Below, one piece after another: positions 1 to 12,612 of a stretch of 64,000 nt of DNA. The first letter of the stretch is position 1. Each line of letters begins with the position of its first letter. The position numbers and the translations under genes were made by a program. The notes below the pieces were generated by a model, which did no database searches, was not told the DNA's origin, and worked only from the letters and a program-made list of their open reading frames with translations. Origin of the DNA: Ziziphus jujuba (Eukaryota > Streptophyta > Magnoliopsida > Rosales > Rhamnaceae). The stretch lies in contig NC_083385.1 in NCBI RefSeq assembly GCF_031755915.1, positions 2,339,001 to 2,403,000 of the forward strand, read 5' to 3'.

Positions 1-131
1 GTAAAAGGACATAAACCGTATTTGATAAGTTGTCAGTACACAGCTTGTGTATATTTCTATGTGTTTGCATGCAATGCTCTGCTTGTGCAATTTCAACACA
101 CACTAATCAAATAATGATGCAATGATTGCAG

Positions 132-1640
132 GCAAACACTTAAACTAACAGAGGTGACTACAAGCGATAAGCTAGAGAGTTTTCACGCAGCAAAAGAGGT
201 ATCTGTGAACTTCAAATGAAAATTCTATATGATAATAAGTGGTAATAGTTGAAAATTCTATATGATATCTGTGAACTTCAAAAGAGGTATCTCTGACATT
301 GTCATTTATGCACATGAGTGGTAATGGTTCTTAAGTTGTATTGCATGGGCACAACCTGCTTCTGAAGCAAGCATGACATGCTATGCATGGCAAATTTCAC
401 CATATAAAGATAAATAAAGTGTTTTCCACTTTCAAATGAACTTTGACATGGATATGCTAATTCCTACTTTAGCAACCACTTTCAAAAGCTAGCATGACAT
501 GGTATGCATGACAAATTCCAACATATGAAGAGAAATAAAGGGTTTTCCACTTTTAAATGAACTTTGACATGGATATGTTAATTCATACTTTATCAACCAC
601 TTTCAAATGTTCTTTTTAAAAAGTGATATAGTTGAAATGTTGGGGGTACCATTCCTCAAAACAGTTTTATGTTTGTTTCTTATCTTATGGACCAAATAAT
701 GATAATTTTGATAGATTTTCTAGTTAGCATAGCATGGGTCTGATAAAAAAATCCTTTGAAAAGTGAAGCTAATTTAATTATACATTACAAGTCAGGGCTT
801 TGCTTTAATTGGCAAATGAAATATGAATTATGTAATACACTAGAGGAATATGTTTTTCTTACAAAATTTGTCATGATAAAGATATTTTTTTCTATTATAT
901 CTGCAGCATTTTAGAGGCTTAAGTTTTCCTACTATTTCGTTGGTTGGTCCAAATGCTGCAATCATCCATTATGCGTCACAAGCAGAAACTTGTGGTGAGT
1001 TTAATCCAGACAGCATATATCTTTTTGACTCAAGAGTGAAGGCTTGTTAGCTGTAATTAACTATTATATGTACTTTGATTGGTAACAATTATGTAAAAAT
1101 TACAAACTACATTCATGCACTTATTTTTATTAAATATTTTAGCTAGATAGATTATGTTTTCTATTGATACATTTTTAACTTATAAGTGGTTATCTTTATG
1201 GGCATTTATGCAGTATTTAGATGGAACAACTGATATAAGAAGGACAGTTCATTTTGGAAAACCATCAGAACATGAGAAAGCATGCTATACTGCAGTAAGT
1301 GTTAATCTATTTTGTTTTTCCTTTTTATTATCATTATTATTATTATATTTTTTTCAAGTATTGCAAAGTAATTTTGTTTGCTTCATTTTGCAGGTCCTCA
1401 AGGGTCATATTGCACTTAGGAATGCTCGATTTCCTAATGGAACCAATGGTATTTTTTTTTTTCAAATAATGTATTTCATTTTAGGTGAAATGTATTGACT
1501 ATATTCTTGTAAGTTTGTGTGATAGGAAGGTACATGTTCATTTTCCTACAGGTAATGCCCTAGACATTCTTGCTCAAGTTCCACTATGGAAAAATGGTCT
1601 TGATTATCGGCATGGTACAGGCCATGGAATTGGGTCTTCC
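132..1640 (+). pseudogene. Aminopeptidase P1-like gene, 3'-truncated (five exons)
   Basis: Five exon-like blocks in order encode the C-terminal catalytic part of a cytosolic Xaa-Pro aminopeptidase (metallopeptidase M24B, removes an N-terminal residue preceding proline). They lie at about 132-198, 907-1041, 1214-1294, 1394-1448 and 1552-1640. Readable stretches include LTEVTTSDKLESF, GLSFPTISLVGPNAAIIHY, YLDGTTDIRRTVHFGKP, VLKGHIALRNARFPNGTN and LDYRHGTGHGIG. The last holds the metal-site His motif. Acceptors are AG throughout. The donor after 1041 reads GC (AAG|GCTTGT) if the frame is kept as in the family. The final metal-binding Glu region that should follow HGTGHG is not found; the sequence instead runs into a 78-bp palindrome at 1641. 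The upstream part would lie left of the window. No stop codon interrupts the exons, so loss of function is inferred from the missing 3' end only. Confidence 0.75.
371..609. repeat. Two tandem copies of a 121-bp unit
   Basis: The unit beginning GCATGACATG at 371 starts again at 492, with the same order of words (TATGCATG, AAATAAAG, TTTTCCACTTT, AACTTTGACATGGATATG, TCAACCACTTTCAAA-like end). The copies differ by scattered substitutions. They lie in the long intron of the aminopeptidase relic, so they look like a local intronic duplication. No coding content is seen. Confidence 0.8.
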
Positions 1641-1718
1641 GCCATCATGTTCAAGAATATTAACAATAGGGTGATAGAAGTCTATAACCCTATTATTAAT
1701 ATTCTTGATCATGACGGC
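1641..1718. repeat. 78-bp near-perfect palindrome at the break of the aminopeptidase relic
   Basis: The stretch begins GCCATCATGTTCAAGAATAT and ends with its near reverse complement, ATATTCTTGATCATGACGGC. Both strands therefore translate to almost the same peptide (KNINNRVI). It is AT-rich with a short centre near 1680. It could be a small foldback element or MITE inserted at the end of the aminopeptidase exon. No target duplication was recognised. Confidence 0.8.
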
Positions 1719-2319
1719 TATAATAGTTGAGTGCTCGAGCTCTTGCGAATCCAAACAGGAGCTGAATAACATTACTACTAGGGTCAGTCTTAAACGATAT
1801 TGTTTTGGCCTTCAAAGACAAAGAAAAATCGTAGTTATTGTGTCTTCCCATTCAATTTGTTCAAAGATATGCCGCGACACATAATCGGCTCTTAAAATGT
1901 TATTTGGTCTTCCCATTCAATTTGTACTTAAGTCTCTCATCCGCTATGACAATTTGCAACTCCCTTCATAGAGAACCCCTAAGAATAATGCAATGGAAAG
2001 AATAGCTTAACAATCGTTCTAATTGCATACTATATAGATTGAGTATGATACAAAATTGTATTCGAATTTTATTAATGATAACTTGTAATGTTTTTGTCAT
2101 GTGTCTTTTAAATTCGAATCAATAAGAGTTTGTCATCACTATATTTTTTGGGTCACTGTGTTGTTGGTAGTATTTATATTTATACCATATATACATATGT
2201 TTGTCCAAATATTTATTTTTATATTTTAGCCTTTTACATATATGGTATATTTGATGGTTTGTTGTCAACAAGAAACTAATGGTATGGCAAGAATATTGTA
2301 TAGGTGGACTCAATTTATA
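1719..2319. other. Unannotated AT-rich stretch
   Basis: No further aminopeptidase exon, no other recognisable reading frame and no repeat unit was found here. A word (CTTCCCATTCAATTTGT) occurs twice, near 1844 and 1911, as a small local repeat. Confidence 0.5.
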
Positions 2320-4650
2320 TTTGTTCAATTTTTTCAAAGCAAATCATCACAATTCAATCCGACAACCTTCGATAATGTGTGTTACTACTAAGAATATGTT
2401 AAATATAACTTTATTAATGATTCTGACAAAAGAATCCACAAAAGATTTGGAAAAAGTGAGAAAATTACGAACAAAGTGGATTACCGATGGTCCATCGGTA
2501 ATTACAGATGAAAACCGTTGGTAATCAAGTAAATGGGAGCATAAATATACAATTCAAGACACAGTTTATTTATTAATCAGACTTATAATCAAAAACAAAC
2601 TTTTTGCAAGTAGGTGTATTGAATTGTAATGATTCAAAATGAAAAATAATGGCACAAAATCGGTAATACCAATGGTACGTTAGTAATCAAGTAAATTAGG
2701 GTTTTTGCTTTATTTACACATTTTTTGTGTTATCTAATCTTGATAATTATATTAAACTTTACATAAAGTTGTATTAAGCATTTTTTTCATCCACATTCAC
2801 ATTATTATTGTTTTTGTATTGAAGTGTGGCGATTTGAACTTAAAAATTTAAGAATCAACAATTATCAATGGGTCTTCTGTATTATTAATGAAAACCATCG
2901 GTAACCCAATATAGGTCTCCATATAGTTGTCATAAAAATTACCGATGGCCCATTGGTAATTTCCATTTGTCTTACTTTTTCAAAGCAAATCACCACAATT
3001 TAATCTGTCGACGTCAATAATATGTGTTTCCACCAGAAATGTGCTAAATATAATTTTATCAATAATGGTGAATAAAAAAATCCACAAAAAGTTTGGAAAA
3101 AGTAAGAAAATTACAAACAAAGTTGATAACCGATGGCTGATCAGTATTACCAATGAAAACCATCGGTAATCCAATATAGGTCTCCATGTACTTGCTAGAA
3201 AAATTACCGACGGTTTCCATCGGTAATTAATGATAAATTACCGAAGTTTCATCGGTAATTACTGAAACCCCTATGATAATCACATTTTATCAATTTTTTG
3301 GCCGCCACAAGTCCCCTAATATGTGTTAAATGCAACAATATGCAAAATATACATTTTTCAATGATCCTAAGTAGAAAAAACCCTAAAATTTCGAAAAAAG
3401 TTCTCAAATTGGCAAAAAAAATTTATTACCGTCAAGCTTTCGGTAATTACCGATGCAACCAACTGTAATCAATTTGTCCATGCTTGAAAAATTACCGTAG
3501 GTTTCATCGGTAATTACCGAAACCCCTGTGGTAATCACATAACATTACTGTAGGTTGCATCAGTAATTACCGAAGGCCCTACGGTAATCAAATTGATAAA
3601 ATGTGATTACCACAGGGGTTTCGGTAATTACCAATGAAACCTACGGTAATTTTTTCAGCAAGGACAAATTGATTATCGTAGGTTGCATTGGTAATTATCG
3701 AAGGCCCGACAGTAATAATTTTTTTGGGCCAATTTGAGAACTTTTTCCCAACTTTTGGGGTTTTTTCTCCTTAGGATTATTGAAGAATGTATATTTTGCA
3801 TGTTGTTGCATTTAACACACATTAGGGACTTGTTGGGGCCAAAAAATTGGTAAAATGTAATAACCATAGGGGTTTCGGTAATTATCGATGAAACATACGG
3901 TAATGTTTCCAGCAACTACAAATTGTTTACCGTAGGTTTCATCGGTAATTACTGAAGGTTCTACGGTAATCAAATTTTTGTGCCAATTTGAGAACTTTTT
4001 CAAAATTTTTGGGGTTTTTTCTCCTTAGGATCATTGAAGAATGTATATTTTGCATGTTATTGAATTTAATATATATTAGGAGACTTGTGGGAGCCAAAAA
4101 ATTGGCAAAATGTGATAACCATACGGGTTTTGGTAATTACCGATGAAACTTACGGTAATTTTTTCAGACATGGACCCCTAATATGGATTACCGATGGTTG
4201 CATCAGTAATTACTGATGACCCATCGATAATCAACTTTGAATGAAATTTTCTAATTTTTTTTCAGACTTTTTGTGGATTGTATTGTTGAGGATCATTAAT
4301 AAAGTTTTACATGTTCTTGATGGAAAACACACATTATTGAAGTTGTTAGATCGAAAAAATATGCAAATTGAAATTACTGATGAGGTTTCGGTAATTACCG
4401 ATGACACCATCGGCATTAATAATTACCGATGCACCATCGATAATCAACGTTATTTGAAATTTTTCCACTTTTTCCAATCTTTTGGTGGATTCTATTATTG
4501 ATGATTATTAATAAGGTTAAACTTAGCATGTTCTTAGTGGAAACTCTCCTTATTGAAGTTGTATAAGTTTTCATTTTGTTGATTTGGGTTGAACAATTGG
4601 AGAATTTGCAATTACCAATGGACCATTGGTATTATGATGGTTCCCATCGG
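2320..4650. repeat. Array of inverted ATTACCGATGG motifs in degenerate ~200-300-bp modules
   Basis: The words ATTACCGATGG, its complement CCATCGGTAAT and variants (ACCGTAGG, CATCGGTAATTACCGA) recur many times, usually as back-to-back inverted pairs. Between them a longer module recurs in both orientations. It contains words like TTTTTCAAAGCAAATCACCACAATTTAATC-type sequence, a TGTGTTTCCACCAGAAATGTG-type sequence and TCCACAAAAAGTTTGG. Module copies are visible near 2330-2520, 2970-3180, 3290-3460, 3715-3850, 3970-4110 and 4240-4500. Dense short subterminal motifs in both orientations are typical of CACTA (En/Spm) element ends, but no CACTA terminus or transposase was found, so the class is an inference. 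Confidence 0.7.
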
Positions 4651-6978
<2,328 letters not shown>

Positions 6979-7203
6979 TTAGAAGAAACTTTCCTGGTTT
7001 AGCCTCTCCACTTCCTCAGGTGGCAATCGGTGTAGGTGTGCTTGACATTTTAGAAAATCCTTCCTATTCTCAATCTCACTTTTGACATCGTCGTACTCCT
7101 TCGACTGCTCCAAAAGGTACTCCCTCCTTCACGTAAACTCATCCACTTCATCCCTGACAAAGTAATGATTTATGCGAGGCCTGCACCGATCTTCGAAAGA
7201 CAT
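6979..7203 (-). pseudogene. Small 74-codon relic with one internal TGA, family not recognised
   Basis: On the reverse strand an ATG at 7203 opens MSFEDRCRPRINHYFVRDEV, then one in-frame TGA, then REYLLEQSKEYDDVKSEI and a charged helical tail (HRLPPEEVERLNQESFF) ending in TAA at 6979. Apart from the TGA, which sits where CGA (Arg) would fit a charged run, the frame is open for 225 bp. The protein looks like a small, highly charged, largely helical plant protein. I could not name the family. There is no visible intron, so a retrocopy or an ordinary one-exon gene hit by one nonsense change are both possible. Confidence 0.45.
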
Positions 7204-7689
7204 GGTTGTTGCTGTTACTGCTTTTTCTTTTTCGGTTTTTCCTTCTTGCTTTTTTGCCTTGGTTATCCTGCTCCATTTGTTTTCTTTCTTCCTCCTCCGA
7301 AATTGAGAGGGATATTGAGTTAGAGAAGATGAAATTTACGATTTAGGGTTTGAGATAGAATGGCTCACTATGTGTGCAACTGGTGTATTAGAAATGATGT
7401 TACTGGTTTTTTGACAGTTAATTCTCTTCCCAGCAATTTTAGTTATTTTACAACCCAGGAGATGGGCCTTGTGCCATCATCCTTTTGATGGCTTAGTCAT
7501 CGGGTTTTTTGGGATTTACACCTCACCTTGTAAGCAAAAAAAAAAAAAAAAAGAAAAAGAAAAGACAAAAAAAAAAAAGAATTTTCATGTCATTTTAAAT
7601 TTTTATAGAGGATAAAATAAATACAAAAGGATAAAACAAAAAAGATTGAAAGTGGGAGCGTAAATATCCTTAATGGCCTTCCAATAAGG

Positions 7690-8483
7690 ACAGTGAGCCA
7701 AATTTCCCAAGTAATATATATACATGGGCCTGGAATCTTCCAGTATTCTGGATAATACATGGGCCCACTGGGCTTTACTATCATTACATTGGGTGAGGAA
7801 ATCTTCCTCATAAAAGGGCTCATAAATCGGGCAGAGGGGCTTTGGGGACCGGGAGTGAAGAGAATCGTATTCATATGTCATGATTACATATGATGTTAAA
7901 TTTAGCTTTTATCAAATTTCATTAAAAAAAATTGTTTTAAAAATAATGTTAAATTAGCATTTCTTTAAAGTTGAAGCCCCTAGGAAGAGAGAGCCTGCAC
8001 TTATTTTGATATAAACAAATTGTGTGATAATAATACTAATTGTTATCAGTTTTCTTAATACCTTTTTTGGGTCTCTTGTTTTCCTTTTTATTATATTGTC
8101 CTTCCTTCTAATGGTTTTTTGCAAACCCAAAGTAATCTACCCCACTTATACCGAGAAGTTCTCTTTTCACTGCTCAGCTGAAGTTTTTATACTGAGAAGT
8201 TCTCTTTGCACTGAGCAGCTAAAGTTGTTGTGAATTGCATTTTGAAACTATGATCTTGCTTTAATTCGTTTCTTTTAGCTAGTTTCCAATGGAATCCAAA
8301 TCTTGCCCGCCTCTCTTGTGAATGTGCTGCTAATCCTGGATCAAATTTCTCCATATTTTGTAGACATTATGAATCAAGAGAGAGGCATGAGGCTAGCTCA
8401 TGATTCTAGGCAAGAAATTTTTTTGTTTGCTTCTTTTGGTTTATAATAACAACCATATTTCCAAGGAAAATAAATAAATAAAA
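7690..8483 (+). repeat. Dispersed low-copy segment, copy 1 (left part)
   Basis: This stretch shares long, ordered similarity with 30597-31535 and 40557-42175. Common words include ACATGGGCCT, TTCCAGTATTCTGGAT, GCAGAGGGGCTTTGGGGACC, ATACCGAGAAGTTCTCTTT, TCAAATTTCTCCATATTTTG and GAATCAAGAGAGAGGCATGA. Its continuation is found on the far side of the MULE at 22948. It has no recognisable reading frame. In the other copies the segment lies downstream of an OMT gene or truncates one, so this copy may mark the place of a lost OMT gene. Confidence 0.8.
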
Positions 8484-8582
8484 GGGTTTTTTCGATAAAT
8501 AGCCACCTTAAAACTCCATTTTAGAAAAATAGCAAAATTGTTTTTTTTTAAATAGCCACCTTGGAACAAAAATACCCTTGAT
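8484..8582 (+). repeat. MULE left terminal inverted repeat
   Basis: It begins GGGTTTTTTCGATAAATAGC and contains two AAATAGCCACC-type blocks separated by CATTTTAGAAAAATAG, then AAAAATACCCTTG. The right end carries the same blocks in the same order on the reverse strand. Near-terminal repeats of this kind hold the transposase binding sites in characterised MULEs. Confidence 0.88.
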
Positions 8583-9265
8583 AAAATTGAAAATTACGCA
8601 AAAGGTTTTTTTTTTACCCTTTCCTTTCTTCCTCTACACAGCCATTCGTGGGGTTTCTACACAACCGTTCGTGGGGTTTCTCTAAGGTCACTCTTTGCAT
8701 CTCATCTCCTCTCACTCTCATTTTTTTGTATTTTCTCATATCTCAAACCAAACTCAAGTAAAAATTTTATCTTTTTTCTTATTAGATGAAAGTAAGGAAA
8801 TATGTGTTTTTTTTTATTTTTTCTTTTTCTCTTTTTTCTTGTATTTTTTATTAGTTTAGGGTTTTTTAAGCTTTTTATTTAATATGGGTATGCAAGAAAT
8901 TAATTTATGAGCTGTTATATGTGATTTTAAAGATACTTAGGTGGCATATGGTTTGAAAATGGGGGAAATTTTATGTAAAACTGAAAAATTGTGAAAAACA
9001 GTAAAAACGGAGGAAATTTGGCGAAAAAGATGAACTTCCGCCAATTTCCTCTAGTTTGTCAGTTTTCGCAAAATTTTCGCCAATTTTTTGCCAATTTTCC
9101 GCCAGTTTTCGCCAATTTTCCGCCAGTAGGAAAAAGTTATATTTGGCCGAAAAAAAAAAACAGAATCAACTTTTTTAATACAGTTAATATGTTTGTTTAG
9201 TATTATTCAAAATTTTATATATTTATTGATTTAGTTTAAAGTTATTCATTTAATTTTGTAGTAAA
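8583..9265. other. MULE 5' leader before the transposase
   Basis: The stretch contains a short direct repeat (CCATTCGTGGGGTTTCT / CCGTTCGTGGGGTTTCT, about 8641-8682), pyrimidine-rich DNA and the TTTTCCGCCA cluster described separately. The transposase start at 9266 follows GTAAA. A promoter is expected here but no clear TATA box is assigned. Confidence 0.5.
9000..9135. repeat. MULE short-motif cluster 1 (TTTTCCGCCA / GGAGGAAA)
   Basis: Within about 135 bp the words GGAGGAAATTTGG, TTCCGCCAATTTCC, TTTTCGCCAATTTT, TTTTCCGCCAGTTTTCGCC and TTTTCCGCCAG follow each other in tandem. The same degenerate motif forms clusters at about 12190-12360 and 18682-18830 within the element. Confidence 0.65.
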
Positions 9266-11830
9266 ATGGAAGATGATGACATTGTAATTGCGGTTTTATA
9301 CAATGGAACATTGGTACAAAATGATGGTGGTAATTGGGAATATCGAAATGGTAAAAATATAATGGTTTCCGTCGGCAAGAGATGCACAAAATCAGAGTTA
9401 GAGGATGAGATTTTCAATTCTATTGAGATAGATCGAAATGAATATTTACTAAAGCTAAAATGGATATATGGACGATGTGCAGAAAAGTTGGATCCTACAG
9501 AAATACGATGTGATAGGGATGTGAAATGCTTTCTTCAAGAAGTGAGGAATGGAGGGATGACAATGATGCGGCCTCCATTGTATGTTGAGGTGATTTCGAA
9601 AGTTGAACATGTATGTAGAAATGCTCATCAAACAGCATTTGCTTCGGATAGTGGGAGTAATCTTCATTCTTTTTCTTGTCCTCCAATTGGCGTTCGTCTA
9701 CCACAAGCTTCCGGTACTGAACCTATTCAGGCTGCATCTCAGGAAATTATGGTTCAAGAAACTCAGTTTAGAGATCAAGTTGATGTTCGTGGGGCCTGGA
9801 CATCATTTAACATCCATGAAGGAGTTGATGTTGGAGGTGACTATGCTGAACAGTTTCCTAACGATGAGGAGTATGAGCAGTTGCATCATATTGATCATGA
9901 TGAGAATTACAATGCAGCAGGGGATGATGTTGATTATAATGATGTAGATTTTGATCATGAGTTGCCGGACAATGATAATGATATGCATCCTGAAATGAAC
10001 AATGAAGGAGTTGATGATGTTAGGGTTCATCGTGCTACAAGTGACCACATATCATCGAGCAACAGAAGTGGTTCTATGGCCATATTTTCGTCAAAGTTCA
10101 CTGGCTGTGAGAGCATAGTAGTTGGACAATTATTTCGCAACAAACGTGACCTGCAGAATAAACTGAGTATCTATTGCATGCGAGAAAATAAGGAGTTCAA
10201 GGTGACACAATCAACTACACAACGGTATGAGGTTGTATGCTTGGAAAATACTTGTAAATGGCGACTACGTGCAACCACATTTAAAAATGGAGAAATATTT
10301 GTTGTGAGAATTTTTGATAATGTACACAGTTGCTCGTTAGATATCGTGCATCGAGAACATAAGCAGGCCAGTAGCCGGGTTATCGAGCAATGTATCAAAT
10401 CTAAATATGAAGGTATTGCACGTGTTTAAAAACCCAAAGAAATTCAACATGATTTTTTGCAGAAATATGGGGTGAATATAAGCAACAACAAAGCATGGAG
10501 AGGTAAAAAGTATGCATTTAACAGTGTTAGGGGATCTCCAGAGGAGAATTTTGCTAAGTTACCTGCCTACTGTTATGAGTTAGTGTCGAAGAACCCTGGG
10601 ACTGTTACACGTATCAAAACAGACAATAATAACAATTTTGTATATTTCTTTATGGCGATTGGAGCAAGCATTAGGGGATTTAAATCCCACATAAAACCCG
10701 TGTTGGCGTTTGATGCAACTACATTGAAAGGGAAATACAAAGGGTACATGTATATTGCATCAGGCATGGATGGCAATAAGCAAATATATCTTTTGGCTTT
10801 CGGCATTGGAGATGGAGAGAACGAGCAAGCATATACATGGTTTTTCCAAAACCTCAAGGATGCCATCGGAGATTTTTCGGATTTGGTGTTTGTGAGTGAC
10901 AGACACCCCGTTATTGAAAGGGCATTACGCAAAGTTTTTCCCAATGCATACCATGCGTTGTGCATGTACCATATAAGCAGAAATATTAAAGCAAATGAAC
11001 ATGCGAAAGATGAATCAATAATACAATGTTTCATGCTCGCAGCTAGTGCATATTTGTTTGAAGATTTTGAGTTTTATATGGGGCAAATTGAGGCAAAAAA
11101 TAGTAGGGCTGCCCAGTACATTCGATCATGTGACCCTACAAGGTGGGCACGTTCTCTTTGTCCATGTAGAAGGTACACTATCATGATCACCAATATTGCA
11201 GAAAGCTTGAATGGCATTTTGCTAGATGCTAGAGAGATGCCAATAGTAGCATTAATAGAGCACATACGGGATTTACTGCAAAGGTGGTTTTATGAGCGAC
11301 GTACTGCAGGTGCAAAATTGACAAAGCCTGTGACTGACCATATGGAAAAGCAACTCAAACTACGAAATTTGGAGTCCATCGGACTACGTGTGAAAGCCAT
11401 TAATATGCATGAATTTCTTGTGGAAGGTGGGAGTTTGAGGGGTACAGTTAATCTCCAATAAAAAACATGCTCATGCAAAGTCTTCAATCTTGATCAATAT
11501 CCTTGTGATCATTGTATTGCCGCTTGCAAAGACCGAAAAATTGCTCCTTATGGCATGTGTTCTCATTACTACACCGCTGATGCATATCGTGCAGCTTATG
11601 CTGAGTCCATTTATCTTTTGTTAGATGAAAAACAGTGACATGTCCCGGATGACGTGGCAAGTCGCATTGTTCTTCCACCAAGATGGACACATAGGCGAGC
11701 CGGTAGACCGAGGATGCAACGCATACCATTCGAAGGTGAAGATGTTATTGGACGTAGATGTAGCTGATGCGATGGTGTTGGACATTATAGGCAGAGATGT
11801 ACGAATCCATTGTCTTACGCTTCGAATTAG
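9266..11830 (+). pseudogene. MuDR-type MULE transposase with four in-frame stops
   Basis: One reading frame of 855 codons runs from ATG 9266 to TAG 11828-11830. It is interrupted only by TAA 10427, TAA 11459, TGA 11636 and TGA 11765, with no frameshift. Order of parts: N-terminal region; Asp/Glu-rich linker (about residues 185-250); MuDR-type zinc-binding DNA-binding domain (about 271-355); and the MULE transposase domain. The last has an Asp in FDATTLKGKYKG (about 483), an Asp in FVSDRHPVIERA (about 545), the C-x2-H pair in ALCMYHISRN and a Glu in NIAESLNG (about 646). Then come a SWIM zinc finger (CSCK...PCDHC, from about 733) and a CCHC knuckle (CS-stop-CDGVGHYRQRC). The last TGA falls inside the knuckle where CGA (Arg) would fit. 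The protein would cut and join the MULE ends in the nucleus. The few defects point to recent loss of function. Confidence 0.93.
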
Positions 11831-12612
11831 AAAGTTTTAATTTAGTGTTATGATTTAATATGTTTGATTTCATATATTAGATATAATATTTTCTACTCCA
11901 CGGTGGAAGATTTATTAGCAATCTTTTTTTTTTTTTGGAATTTAATCCCAAATGAAAAAAGGCTTTCTGGAATTGATTTTCAATCTTTAGTTTACATATC
12001 ATTTTATGAAATGTCCAAATGATTTTGAAAAGAAAAACAAACATATATCATTTTTTCTTTTATTTAAAATGATTATTGATTTTAAATGTCACTACATTTT
12101 TTATTAATTCCATCTTCATCTTATATAATATTTGTCTCCACTCCCAATTTTTTTTACCCTACTATTAACTTATATAATCTATTAAAAATTGATTTTCCAA
12201 GTGGAGGAAATTAGGTTCTAATAGGAGTAAAAATTATTCAACGATTACCGTTTGGAGCAAATTTTTTCCAACAGGAGGAAAACTATTTCCGCTTGGAGGA
12301 AAAATTTTCCACCTGGCAGAAATTTATCCAGAGGCTTCAATTTATCTTCATATGGGATTTCCAACAAGCGGAAATTTTTTTAAAATTTACAATTGAGCTC
12401 GTAAGGCGTTTGTGCATAACGGAATTCTAATAAATAAACATGCCACATTTCCTATAAGGTCAATTACTTATCCTTACATCAATACCACATTGTTATCTTT
12501 GTTAAATGAACATTATAAGCCACCATTATATTTACAATTAAAATTCAAATATAATAAATAATATGCATCTATAAACATGACAAAAGGAAAGAAAAATGCA
12601 TCACCACTCAGC
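11831..12612. other. Intergenic part of the MULE between convergent genes
   Basis: AT-rich DNA without a reading frame. It holds the second short-motif cluster (12190-12360) and the 3' ends of both MULE genes. Confidence 0.55.
12190..12360. repeat. MULE short-motif cluster 2
   Basis: Words such as TTTTCCAAGTGGAGGAAATT, TTTTTTCCAACAGGAGGAAAA, TTTCCGCTTGGAGGAAAAATTTTCC and TTTCCAACAAGCGGAAA follow each other. They are the same degenerate GGAGGAAA/TTTCCNCC motif as the clusters near 9.0 and 18.7 kb. Confidence 0.6.

Noticed and set aside
2320..4650. CRISPR-like array
   Set aside because: Repeats are irregular, inverted and degenerate, spacers are themselves repeats, and the DNA is plant nuclear.
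10573..11034. 153-codon reverse frame across the transposase
   Set aside because: It is the mirror of the conserved MULE transposase domain; the + strand carries the family motifs.
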